NCBI GenBank assembly: GCA_013396655.1
Contig: WBMV01006632.1
Span: 1-64,000, forward strand
Direction of reading: 5' to 3'
Length of the DNA: 64,000 bases
Source: Campylorhamphus procurvoides
Lineage: Eukaryota > Chordata > Aves > Passeriformes > Dendrocolaptidae
Shown piece by piece: positions 40,301 to 50,930 of this stretch. The notes beneath the pieces were generated by a model that was not told where the DNA came from, ran no database searches, and saw nothing but the letters and a program-made list of their open reading frames with translations. How positions within the stretch are numbered: position 1 is the first letter of the stretch; each line of letters opens with the position of its first letter. A program made the translations under genes and the position numbers.

Positions 40301-43300
40301 TATTTTTACAGAGCTCAACTTATACACTCACCTAAGCATATTTGAAATTACTACATATAGATTGAAACTTGTGTAAATATAGTATAAATAAAAGATATGT
40401 AGTGTGCAAATATAAAACTATATTATCATATGCATTTGTATTCAGTGATCTCAAACTGATTTAATCTGAAGCTATTGTTTCTTACAAAATGAATTACAAA
40501 TATAACAGTACCCTCTACTGTTACCATTTATAAAAAAACCCTTTAAATTTAGAAAAAACAGATTAAGATATACAAATCAGAGACTATAATAGTAACTGTT
40601 CTCTTGCATTCTCTAATGACAGAAGTCTCATTAAAGTAATCATCAAGAGGAAGGCCTGCACATGGGATCACAAGTCAGTCTTAAAATCTGTCCCCACTCT
40701 TCCAAGTGATTTGACTTAAGATTCGAGATGACCTGAAACTGAACCCACATTTTGCAAAACTGAAGGCATTTTATACCCATTACATCATCTGATCCATAGC
40801 TGTTGTGTGTGCTAGGAATAATCCAGATGTCGATCTTTCCCATCCATCATTTTTCAGGAACAGCAATACAGTTAACTTCATCAATAAATGGATTAATATT
40901 TGAAGAAATGTAAAATGTTTCTGAGCTTATAAAAAGCTTTCTCAAAATATGACTGTCTTTCCAAGAATTCAGACTTTATCTCAGAGAGATTTATATTATT
41001 TCTTCATAACACACTGTGAAGTAATATAGATTCTCTTACTTTAAATTACAGCACAAAGGATAGAACTGAAGAAAACAATTGCCTCATGAAATTTTGCACA
41101 GATTCCTAATTTCAATACCTTTTTTTCTGTACTGTTGAGGAGCACTGCTCATTATTACAGCATGGGGAGCCCTCTGCTGACTAAAATGCCCTTTTCTTGT
41201 CCCAAGGATTCTCATTAAATATCGGTGTGAGTATTCTGCCTGAGTCATTTCCACATTCAATTAGAAAAGGAGCATGGAAGGGGAAGGATCAGCAAAATTC
41301 AGCTACTCACAGCTAGCCAGCAGTCAGCTTGTTACAAAAATGCATCTAATTCTGAGGCTGCCATATGAGTGCTAAAGCATGGATGGGGAACAGAGAAACA
41401 GTTCAAGAATTACGAAGACCTAAACCTGCAGTAGACACAAAGTATTGAGCTTATATAGAATGTATGGTAAAGCAAACTACATTCTGCTATAGTTACAATA
41501 GTATAAACAATTGTTCTGATTGGGCAAATAGCCATCTTCTACAGAACTGCACATACATTTTGTGGTGCATGGATGAAAAAAGAAATTTAATTCTGAACTA
41601 TCTCAGTACTTAGCTACCCGTCACTGAAAATGCATAATATCAGACTGGCTGCCTTACTGGAAGGACAGTATGAACACAGTTACAACAGTAGCAAACAGTT
41701 ACAAATAAAGGGCACAAATATTCGGCCTTGGTGAATCTGTAATCTAGATACATAACCATTAAGAACAGAGTGAAATACAACACAAAATTGATAAACCAAC
41801 TAGAATTTAGCATATGTGGTGTTTTGGAAGGCAGAAATTCAATTAGAGGAACAGACTATGTTTTGTAGGTATCTGAGAAAGAAAGCAGAACATTTGAGTG
41901 AGATCTGGAGGCTAAAATATTGTTAGTTTTAACAGTAGTTAAGTGAGTAACTATGACCAAGTCACTATTCTGTCTGCATCAGCAGCCTTCATGTCTATGG
42001 AATATCTATAATGATGTTTTTCTTAAACAGCATTGCTATGCATAGATCTTAAAGCACTTGAAGGACACCTACCTCCAAAGAAGGCTATTTTAAGAGTGAA
42101 CACAAGAGAGCAGGCTAAACGTAGATGGTTAATGGAGCAAGACAGAACTGAGAATGTAGACACAGTAGGTCAGAATGATAAGTTGAAGATGAAACAGAAA
42201 AAGTCAGAAAAAATCCTGAGATGTAGCTCTAGAAACACAAATGAGGAGCTTAAATCTTAGTTAGTGAGTTCTTAAAAGGCAGTCTTGTCAAACAGACACA
42301 TGGTTTATATGAAATGTAAATGCATTCCCAAGGTTTGGTGGAGAGAGAGGAAAAAAATTTAAGGAAAATAATAGACAATGAATTGGCAACTTATTTTTAG
42401 AACATGGTTGGCCTCTTGGCTCTCATTCAAATTTAACCTAAGGCATTAACTAAGACAACCATTTGGCAATTCTCCAGCTTTCCAAGATGAATTTGTGATT
42501 AATCTGTGCTGCAAAGGACAGACACACCTCTCAGAAAACATTATTAGATTACTCACATTGGCAGTGTATGTGGGGATAAAAAGGAGCAAAAGAACAACTA
42601 TTATTTTTGCCTCCATGGTAACATTAAGGCACATGAATAGACTAATGTAGGAAAATGAAATTTGTTGTATGATTGAAACAGTGAAAGATTCTGGCCTCTG
42701 GAAGCTTTGGGCACAGAAACAAAAGATTCACTAAATACTACTAAAAATTTTCAAGCCTTGCAAACCACTGTGCCAAAAAGTCATCTTAGCTTAGCGCTTA
42801 TTAAAGAATGAACTTGAATTGTTACATCAGGAATGGTGTTTGATTGTAGTAAGGATTCTCAAATTCTTAGAGGAGATACTTAAAAATTACACAGTAAAAG
42901 AGAAAAGTTAAAAGTAGAACCACTTACCTGGATATATCAAATCTGGTTTCATTTCTAACAACCTTTTCAAAGTTTTCATGTAATCATAGAGATCTTCAAT
43001 TACTGTTGTTCCCTCCCCTAAAATACAGTCACCAGAAAATATAGCATTTTCTTCTTCTAGATGTAAAATCATGTGATCATCAGTGTGTCCTGGTGTATAT
43101 AAAACTCTGTTAAAGAACAACAACAAAAAAGCATAAGTTTTTCATACAGCATATATGCTTCATTTTTGAAGCTAGGACAAATAATGATAAATTCATACAC
43201 TTGCAAAGCAGCCCACAAGAAAAAACTGAACAAGAAAGGTGGAAAAGTTGAGATAAACAAGGTATTACTTTATCTAATCCCAGTCCATTTCCTTATACCA

Positions 43301-46300
43301 TGTAGAGAACATAGATCATAATCTCTAGCGTGCTTTTACTAGTGACACATCATAATACATGTGCGTTAAGGGAGTTGACTAGCCATGTAGAATTTGTTTT
43401 AGAAGGCTTTTCTCTGAACTTTTAAAAATCGACATGTTATTTCCAGATTCAAAAGTGTGTAATGACTGACATACATCTTGTACTTAGCAACAAGGTTAAG
43501 GATGATGTCCATTCCTTTAGAAATTAATTCTAAACTTCTCCAGGCAGATAAAGTTCAGTCTCCCAAAATTTATTTTTCCCTGAATATCCGAGAGCACAGT
43601 GGAGCAGAGCTGTCAAATACAAAGAACCATGGTGTTTCAGGTGTTCTATGTGGCACCATTCTTCTGAATGGTAAAGATTAAGGACCCATAGCTTGAATGA
43701 GCACTGCATTAGCACACAACTCTGACCAGTATCACTGCTGAAATTGATCAGCATATCTTCTTCTTAATGGCAGATGACTCAAATTGATCAGGAACTGACA
43801 GAGCTGGTGCCAAGCATGTTGTACAGGGCAAGGCTAAACAGCTCCTAGCCAGGGCTGGGAGACCACAAGTGCAGCACCATCCAGTGCAATGACTTCCAGC
43901 TCTTACTGAATGTTGAGCTCAGCAAGAAGCAGGTGAGCTATTGCCCTGTGGAGGCAACATCAAAATCAAGTCGATGGGTTGTATCTTGCCTTTGTGGGAA
44001 GTGGTATCCTGCAGTTCTTCATGGAACTTCACCAGGAAACCACTAACATGGAAAAACAATGGAAAATGAACCCAACACTGCAGGGCACACCTTGAAAACT
44101 CAAAGGTTGCTAACTAAAACTTAACATGCAGATACTGCTATTTTGGAACCAGTGGTGGATCTGAGAGTATCCTTACAGTGCTTACCTAATTAACCAGGTG
44201 AGAACACCTGCTTTTAACCAGGCATAAAGTTTGGCAGCATTATTACCCCTGTCACAACTCCATAGGGGCCGTGATGTTCATTATAAATTCTCATCAGGCT
44301 GAAAAAGGACACCAGAGCACGTGTCAGAGAACTCCTATGCTTTATGGCATAATTGTCTTAACTCTAGCAACTAGCCCACTATTTAGCCTCAGATGTGTTT
44401 GTAACACTCCAGCTCTGGGAGCTGCAGGCTCACGGCTCAGTCAGGAGTTTTACTTTAAAATATATAAAGGGTTCTTTAATACCTCAAGATAGCAAAGCAA
44501 GAGTAAGCCACAAACTTGTTCCCAAAGGGTTAATTTATTAATTTAGGGAAGAAAATAAGGAGCTTGGCAAAGGTTCAAAAAGGGCACTACACAAGCTAGA
44601 CAAAATGTTCCACCACAATATCAACCCAGCACAGATTAATTACTTAAGTCAAAATCTAATCAATTCACAACATATAAGTCAAAATCCAGTCCCTCCAGCT
44701 CCAAGACACCCAAAGCATCAAGAAAGGAGCAAAGAAAGAGAAACAGAGATAGGTAGAAGAGAGAAGGAAAAAGAGGGAGAGCTACCACTGAGACTTTGTG
44801 GAAGCCCAGCTATCACATGTCCAGATGGCTGGGTCACATGTGCCACACCTATGCCTCTGGTTTTGTCTGCACTGGTATCTATACCCAAACCCTCCCAATG
44901 GGGTCTCTGACTCACTGGCCACTCTGGGGTTCCAGGCCAGGGTGGGGGACAGTATTCTCACTGTCCCTGCCAGCCTGAGTTAGGGGCTCCAGGAGGTGTG
45001 GTGTTTTATAGTTTGTGACTGACAGCCACTCTGGGGCTTTCCCATGTGGGCTCCAGGGGCTGCCATGAGGGATACGATGCCATCCCACCTCTGTGAGGTT
45101 TGACCTATCTCTTCCCCCTCCACACACACCTACACACACGCCCTACCAGGTTCTGACTCAAAAATCACTGATCTGGTGAGTAACAGTGTTGGCTAATAAG
45201 CCCTTAACTTTGACAACACACTTGAACAAGCTCCCAGTCCTTGCAACAAACTTCTCAAAGGTCTTGGCTAACTAGCCCTATATTTTTACAACACACTTCA
45301 ACAAGCTGTCAACTCCCACAACAGCACAGCCAGCCTGTTTAAGCCCTCCAGGAAGTAAGTTGGGATGAGGGACTGATGCAGGCAGTCTGAAGGCAGAAAA
45401 GGAAGTTGGGTCAGAACAGTGTGGCCCCACTTTCACAGACTCCCCTCTGCCTATCACAACTTCCCTCCTGCAACAGTTGGAATGTCTGAGACAAAACATG
45501 TTTATGCTTGACTCTCCACAACCCCAAACTTCAAAATGTGCCATTCTTGCCTTACTTGGATTGAAATTTAAAAAGTTGTTTTCCATCTTTAAATTTTTGT
45601 CCAAACATGGGCCACTCAGGGAAGTGAAAGGTCTTCAATATGCAATATAATACTCTTTTTTTTTTTCTTATACTATCAAAATAAAATCCTTTTGGACAAA
45701 TATATCTTAAAAATACCGTTATTTAAAATGTGTTTTTCTTCCCATCAACCAACCAACACTCTGCAAGTTGGGATATAATTCCCAGCTAAACTGAGGAAAT
45801 CAAGCAAACTTTGTCCTTAAAAGACTAATGCCTAATTAATGAAAGAAGTCTGTAAACAGAACAATCAGACCTTTTTGTTGTGTTTGTGTGCTTCCATGAG
45901 GCAGAGTGGCTGTTTCTCTCTCATTCAAACTAACATTACGGGCAATATGTTCCCTGGGAAGAAGACCTATCAAACTGGCACCCTACAAGAACCTGACAGG
46001 TCCAAGGTTTAAAATTTAACATTTCAAGTATTAAAAGTTTCAGTGTCTCCTTGGGAAATATTTTTAAAGTAAAGAGAAAGGCATGCTAACTAATCCATCC
46101 AGACTACCATATACTTGTACGAACGCATCAATTTAATAGTAACTACTTATGTAAGACTGATGAGAAGGCATGCAAAATTTTATTTGATTCTCCCAAAGAA
46201 AATATTTCACTAAGGAAAAGTTCTTAATTTCTCTGCTGAGTCCAAAGACTAAAGACTAATTCTTATTCATAAAACCAATTTCTTTGTATTAACATATCCT

Positions 46301-48709
46301 GCCAGATCATGATAGGAAATCCACACGCATAAGTGCTGAAAAGACTAGATGTATGGATTTGCAGTCACAGAAATTAGGATACACATACTTTGTCAGTATT
46401 CTGAAGAAAAAGAACTTGCAGAGATTGGTGTTTACCTGAGTGTGGCTCCCTCTGTCTGTACCACATCTCCCTCTTTAAGGTAAAGGTATTTATGTCCTCC
46501 TTCTATTGTTTCTTCACAGTGAGGGACACGAGGGAGCTTACAGATGCGATATTCTGACTCTAATATTTAAAGAACGTAAAAAAAATGTTTTGAATTTGTC
46601 ACTAATTCCATAAAGAAGTTACTTTTTAATAAGTAGTAGTATTGTCACATAGCAATTATCACACCGTACGAATACAAAACTAGAAACAACAAATTCTGTA
46701 TAGCAACTTTATGTTTGTAAAGCAACCTTATTTCAGAGCCAAAAACACTGAATAGCAAAAACAACCAATGCTGAACACTATACTCTGTACAAGCAACAAA
46801 TCTGAAGATGAAAAAAAATTACAAGTGAAATTAAAGGTCAGTAATTATATTTTACAAATATTCCTTCTTAACTCATGCAGAGACACTGCCCCCCACACCT
46901 TTTACGACACCACTAAGATTTCTGTAGTCACATTCTGCTTTATGATTCAGAGAAGCACCACTCAATATTTGCCCAAAATTTGATGAAGACTTTTTGACCT
47001 GCAACTTCCCTCAGCTTTTGTCATTCTGAAATATGCATGAACTGTAAATGGTATTGACAGGAACAGCTATGGTTAACAACCCAGAAAGGCATTTATATCC
47101 CTTGCTAGTCTTTATAACCATGGGTTGACAAGCCCAAAATCCTCACCAAGCCACAAACTGTTTTCAGTAGTGCCCAGGCTTCTTTGCAGATAAACACCTG
47201 GCAACTTTACAAACTAAAGCCCATGACAAAGCTCGTGACAAAGTCCAATGATGTTAGAAATTACTGCATCATCCATACTGTTTATTCTTTTCCCAGATAC
47301 TAAAGCAGAAATGTCTCTTACTGTTTATCAGCACAAAATACACATTTTTAGATCAGGATCTACCTGCAGACTACTCTACCACTTTCCCTTCATGATCTGA
47401 GGCCTATGAATTTGTCAGCAATTACTAGTGGGCTCCTCAAATCTCAAAGTCAGGCATGTTTCTTTTTTCAAAATTCAAGTTATTTGTTTTTACACAAGTG
47501 AAATTACAATCAATTTGTCATTGCTGTCAGTGTAAAAAGGAAGGATCATCAAGTTTTTCTTACATCTCTTAATACCGTGTAAACTGCTGAAAGCAATCTA
47601 AGTTCTCATTATCCACACATAAGAAAAATTCACTATGAAGGTATGCACAGGTATTGAAGACAAATGGTAGTACTACAACTACAGTATTCAGATTATTCAT
47701 TGCTCTCATTTAACACGCTGCAACAGTATCATGAAAGTACACATAGTTTATATGGAGATTCCAGCACAATAATTCAGCTGATTTGCATAGAAGCATTCGG
47801 GTAATGTTTTTTTTTTCTTGCTATGTATCTAACATTTTCAGTACTATCCGAAATCTCTGGCCTACCATTCGGGATGTTTTTGCAGATATCAGGTATTCCA
47901 CCAGTATGATCACGATGCCAGTGTGTCACTAAAATTTCTTGAATGGAGACATTGAACTCTGACAGAGCCTGCTTTAAACAGCTGATATACTCAGGAATAG
48001 CTGGCTCTCCAGTGTCAATCAGGACTCTCCTACACACGGACAAAAAAAAGGGAGGCACACACCCAGCAGAGAGTTAAGAGTGGTCATATGAAACACAAAT
48101 AATAATAAAAGCCAACATTGCATGGAAATGTGGCAGTAATGGATGTCTCCATGAGCAGCCGCCATCTCTTCCCTCCCGATATTCCGTCCCCGAGCCATGA
48201 CAATTTAAAAAGCGGGATAAATTTAGCCCACCCACTTACCGCAGCGGGACAAGCGGCAGGTTCAGCGCGGCCGGGCTGAGCCTCCCACCCGCTTCCCTCT
48301 GGGAATTCCCCGCCTCAGCCAAGGGTCGCACGCCCGGGGCTCCACACCCCGCCCGCCCCAGCCGCCTGCAGGCGCTGGCCCCGAAAATGCAAAGCTGTAG
48401 TGTTTCCTTCCTCGTTTCATCCCCCGTGACGGGGCTGGGGCGCAGGCCGGCAGCCGGCCCTGGCTCTGGCTCTGGCTCTGGCGGAGCGCACAGCCCCGGC
48501 GGGCCGGGGGAAGGGGACAGGCCATGGGGACCGATCTCCGCCATCCCGTCCCCTTCTCCGGCCCCGTTCCCCGAGCAGGGTGGGTACCTGTGCCCGGTGC
48601 CCACCAGGTACGTGTTGGTGCCCTGCAGAGTCATGGGCCCCGGGTTGCAGCCCAGCACCCGCACCACTCGCGACGAGAGCCGCTCGATGCGCGGCAGCAG
48701 CGACACCAT
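34274..48709 (-). CDS. LACTB2: LACTB2, metallo-beta-lactamase-fold endoribonuclease (7 exons, complete)
   Basis: Seven minus-strand exons (122+164+124+179+149+82+44 nt) join in phase to an uninterrupted 287-residue protein with TAA stop; the human protein is 288 residues. It has the metallo-beta-lactamase fold with all expected metal ligands: [10 protein letters not shown] (His77, His79, Asp81, His82), PGHTDDH (His144), FSGDCILG (Asp163) and PGHGP (His198). A helical C-terminal domain (LVKIVY, then [14 protein letters not shown]) ends in RWKNNL, like the human WK..L end. In mammals LACTB2 is described as a mitochondrial single-strand endoribonuclease. The start is the first ATG (48,707-48,709) after the CpG-rich leader, with G at -3 and +4. 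An in-frame TTG four codons earlier sits where other vertebrates start. Splice sites are all GT/AG. Transcription probably starts in the CpG island shared with XKR9. Confidence 0.97.
36878..36959 (-). CDS. LACTB2: LACTB2 coding exon 6
   Basis: Acceptor ctgttag/gaaat and donor aagtgt/gtaagt. Encodes [20 protein letters not shown] then LEKEGKV. Confidence 0.95.
37463..37628 (+). mobile_element. CR1 3'-end fragment (LACTB2 intron 5)
   Basis: A short, severely 5'-truncated CR1: gttgcccagagaagctgtgg, then the typical ttggaactagatgatgtttt and a tail ending cattctacggttctatgacg. Opposite in direction to LACTB2. Confidence 0.9.
38706..38854 (-). CDS. LACTB2: LACTB2 coding exon 5
   Basis: Acceptor tttag/gtcatg and donor tacacg/gtaatt. 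Completes PGHGPVV (last metal ligand) and continues [20 protein letters not shown] to ELVKIVYT. Confidence 0.95.
38855..42927. other. LACTB2 intron 4
   Basis: A 4.1-kb AT-rich intron without recognised repeats or exons. Confidence 0.75.
42928..43106 (-). CDS. LACTB2: LACTB2 coding exon 4
   Basis: Acceptor taacag/agtttt and donor atccag/gtaagt. Encodes [35 protein letters not shown] and up to KPDLIYP, carrying two more metal-ligand motifs. Confidence 0.96.
43750..44260. other. Unidentified higher-GC segment in LACTB2 intron 3
   Basis: Base composition resembles exonic or repeat DNA (gagctggtgccaagcatgtt onward). Frames are interrupted and I recognise no protein. It abuts the LTR-like block and may belong to the same insertion. 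Confidence 0.35.
44265..45475 (-). mobile_element. LTR-like block (possible endogenous retroviral solo LTR), LACTB2 intron 3
   Basis: This block is more GC-rich than the surrounding intron and reads like an LTR on the minus strand. A TGTTGCAGGAGGGAAG start is at 45,475. A direct repeat lies in the would-be U3. An AATAAA (inside aattaataaattaaccc) near 44,530-44,545 is followed by a 'tgtggcttactc'-like stretch seen in many R-U5 regions. No coding domain is visible. I could not fix the low-coordinate end or a target-site duplication, so boundaries are approximate and the identity is inference. Confidence 0.4.
45189..45316. repeat. Imperfect direct repeat, two copies 75 bp apart
   Basis: 45,189-45,239 (ttggctaataagcccttaac...) and 45,264-45,316 (ttggctaactagccctatat...) share the order TTGGCTAA-TAGCCC-ACAACACACTT-AACAAGCT. 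It lies inside the LTR-like block, in the part that would be U3. Confidence 0.85.
46436..46559 (-). CDS. LACTB2: LACTB2 coding exon 3
   Basis: Acceptor atattag/agtca and donor ctcag/gtaaac. Encodes [20 protein letters not shown] then [20 protein letters not shown]. Confidence 0.95.
47866..48029 (-). CDS. LACTB2: LACTB2 coding exon 2 (HxHxDH motif)
   Basis: Acceptor tgtgtag/gagag and donor gaatg/gtaggc. Encodes [20 protein letters not shown] up to [20 protein letters not shown]; the His-x-His-x-Asp-His metal-binding motif is complete. Confidence 0.96.
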
Positions 48710-49020
48710 CCCTGCCGCCAATCCGCCCCTGTTCCCGGCCCGGCCCGGCCCGACTCGGCTCGGCTCTGCTCCTCTCGCGACTCGGCCAGGCTGGAAGGAG
48801 GAGGCCTCTGCTCCCCGCGCTCCGCCCCCGAGCCCGGCCAGGCGCCTCCCGCCCGCACCGGGGCCCGGCCGGAGCGTGGCCTCTGGCGGCAGGGCTGGGG
48901 TGGGAGCCCGGGGTAAGGGTCTCCTCCATGGAGAACAGGCCTCGGTGGAATTCAGCTCTTCTTAACCCGGGTCGGTGAGAGGCCGGTCCGCGCTCTGCTA
49001 CGTTCTGCCGGAGCGATTTG
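48160..49020. promoter_or_regulatory. CpG island: inferred bidirectional LACTB2/XKR9 promoter
   Basis: This very GC- and CpG-rich stretch holds LACTB2 exon 1 and its upstream region. In mammals XKR9 starts head-to-head with LACTB2. On the plus strand two good donor sites follow the LACTB2 start region: cccgg/gtaagg (GT at 48,913) and ggtcg/gtgaga (GT at 48,975). Either could end a noncoding XKR9 first exon. Two-way activity is inference from gene order. Confidence 0.7.
48588..48709 (-). CDS. LACTB2: LACTB2 coding exon 1
   Basis: Starts at ATG 48,709 and ends at donor cacag/gtaccc. Encodes [20 protein letters not shown] then [20 protein letters not shown]. The CNPG-MTLQGTN stretch is a hallmark of this family. 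Confidence 0.93.
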
Positions 49021-49164
49021 TTGTAGGGACTGCTGCACCTTAGCTGTGTTCCAGGGACATGCCCACTTACAGCATATTTAGGAGCTATGCATGCTTCTGA
49101 ACAGCATATAGGAGCTATCTAGGATTCAGCATTTAAAAAAAGTAAAATAAAATGGAGAGTGTAC

Positions 49165-49646
49165 AGTGAAGGGTCACTACGATGATGAAGGGCCTGGAGC
49201 ACCTCTTGTGTGAGGAGAGGCTGAAAGAGCTGGGACTGTCAAGCCTGGAGAGGAGCAGTGTCAGGAAAATCTCATCAGTGTGTGTGTATATATACATATA
49301 TGCATATATATATATATATATATACACCCAGAGGGAGGGTGCACAGAGGACAAAGGCAGGCTATGTTACAGGGCATTGCCACTGGTCCTGTCGTGGGGCT
49401 CAATGCCAGAGCTAGAGGCCATGGGCACAATCTGAAACATGGGTGTTCCCTCTGAACGTTGGGAAACGCTTTTTCACTGTGTGACCAGGAGCTGGCACCG
49501 CTTGCCCATGGGGATCGTGGAGTCTCCATCCTGGGAGATACTCAAAAGGCAGCTGTACGCAGTCCTGGGCAGCTGGGTCTCGGGGGCTTGGACCAGATGA
49601 CCTCCAGTGATCCCTTCCCACCCCAACCATTCTGTGGTTTTGTGAA
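49165..49646 (+). mobile_element. CR1 3'-end copy with internal TG/TA microsatellite
   Basis: CR1 order is clear: ggcctggagcacctcttgtg, gaggctgaaagagctgggac, then the tail ttggaccagatgacctccag and aaccattctgtggttttgtg. A TG/TA dinucleotide run (49,278-49,326) interrupts it. Confidence 0.88.
49278..49326. repeat. (TG)n/(TA)n microsatellite
   Basis: gtgtgtgtgta followed by alternating TA steps within the CR1 copy. Confidence 0.95.
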
Positions 49647-50289
49647 ATTTTATCGCTGTCAAGTGGTAAGACTGTGTTTGCAAACAGCATTCATTCTATA
49701 GTCTGCAAGGTGCTGAAATTCACCTCTTTTGCCTTGCAGTGTCCCCTCTGAAACCCCTGATTGATTTCAACTGACATCTTTAAAGAAATTAGTGCAGACC
49801 TGTTCTCTCCTTAAACCACCAGTAAATGAAGAATAAACATAATTTAACCAATATTAGAATTTTGAATATTATCAGATTGTTTTATACTTATATTAGAACC
49901 CTTACGTTACCTATAACAAATAAATGCAAATTTCTAAGGTGATTGTAGCAATGCAAAGTCCAAAAAGTGTTTGGTGGTAGCATATTTTTTGCTTAAAAGT
50001 TTTTTTTTCATTATATGAAAGTAGAGATGCAACTCTTATGTGTGATCTGGGGCCATTTCTCAGGTTTGCATGGGCAAACAGAACACATTCTCACTGTCTT
50101 CAGAAGGGGCAGAGGTCCCCAAACATGACCTTGATAGGCAAACTTCCTAAAGACTAGTTAGAAAGAAACAACTTAGTATACAGCATGGAACTGAAAAGCA
50201 AAATTTCACAGCAGCAACAGAACTATGTAACTTCATGAAAATTCAAAGATTTTTTTCTTCTTTTTTTATCTTTTTTTTTTCCTATGCTT

Positions 50290-50930
50290 AAATGCTGAAG
50301 TGGGCCAGTAATGCATGCAATACATACTAGGAGATGGGCTATTAAAAGCTTCAACATACTCTAACAGATTTCTGCATCTTGCTGTGCATGACAAACTGAT
50401 GTTACCCACTCTAACACTGCATCTCTTTCCTCCTTCCCTCTTGCTAGTTCTCAGTCTGCCACAGATCCACCTGATGCCTTTGGCTTCCTGGGCAGTGGGA
50501 GGCAGAGGATGCCACAAGTCAGGGAGACAGCTCTCAGGTAGATCTTGCTGCCTGCCTAGCTGCGCTGCACTTGCTGGTGTTGACTCACAACTCCAGATTT
50601 TCAGCTGACCTCTGAGGTCAGAGGGCAAATGGTGCCTTTCAGCTGCTTGGTCAGACAGCAGTGATCCATCTTCACTGTCCAGGGACCAACAACAAGCTTG
50701 CCTCTAGGCTGTTTCATCACTGCTAATTTAGCTACAGTTAGTACACTTAAAGTACTAGCTAACCCTTCAGCTACACAAACAGTATGCATTACCTTGCAGT
50801 TACCCATGCAGCCAAATATTTTGCCTTGTGATGCACAGGTGACTTGCCAGACAGTACCTTGTGCAGTAGTTAATTATTATATTGCATATATGCTGCATAA
50901 CTATATTATGCGGTAACCAAAAAATTCTGC
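50290..50930. other. Unidentified higher-GC segment, inferred XKR9 5' intron
   Basis: More GC-rich than its surroundings, with two adjacent minus-strand open frames (50,266-50,628 and 50,601-50,807) but no recognised domain. Possibly an old repeat. Confidence 0.35.

Noticed and set aside
42908..43126. 72-codon frame taken as a separate small gene
   Set aside because: It is LACTB2 exon 4 with a few intronic codons on each side.
48387..48978. Plus-strand frames of 130-192 codons in the LACTB2 CpG island
   Set aside because: They are antisense to LACTB2 exon 1 and rich in Pro/Ala/Arg/Gly, as expected from stop-poor GC-rich DNA.
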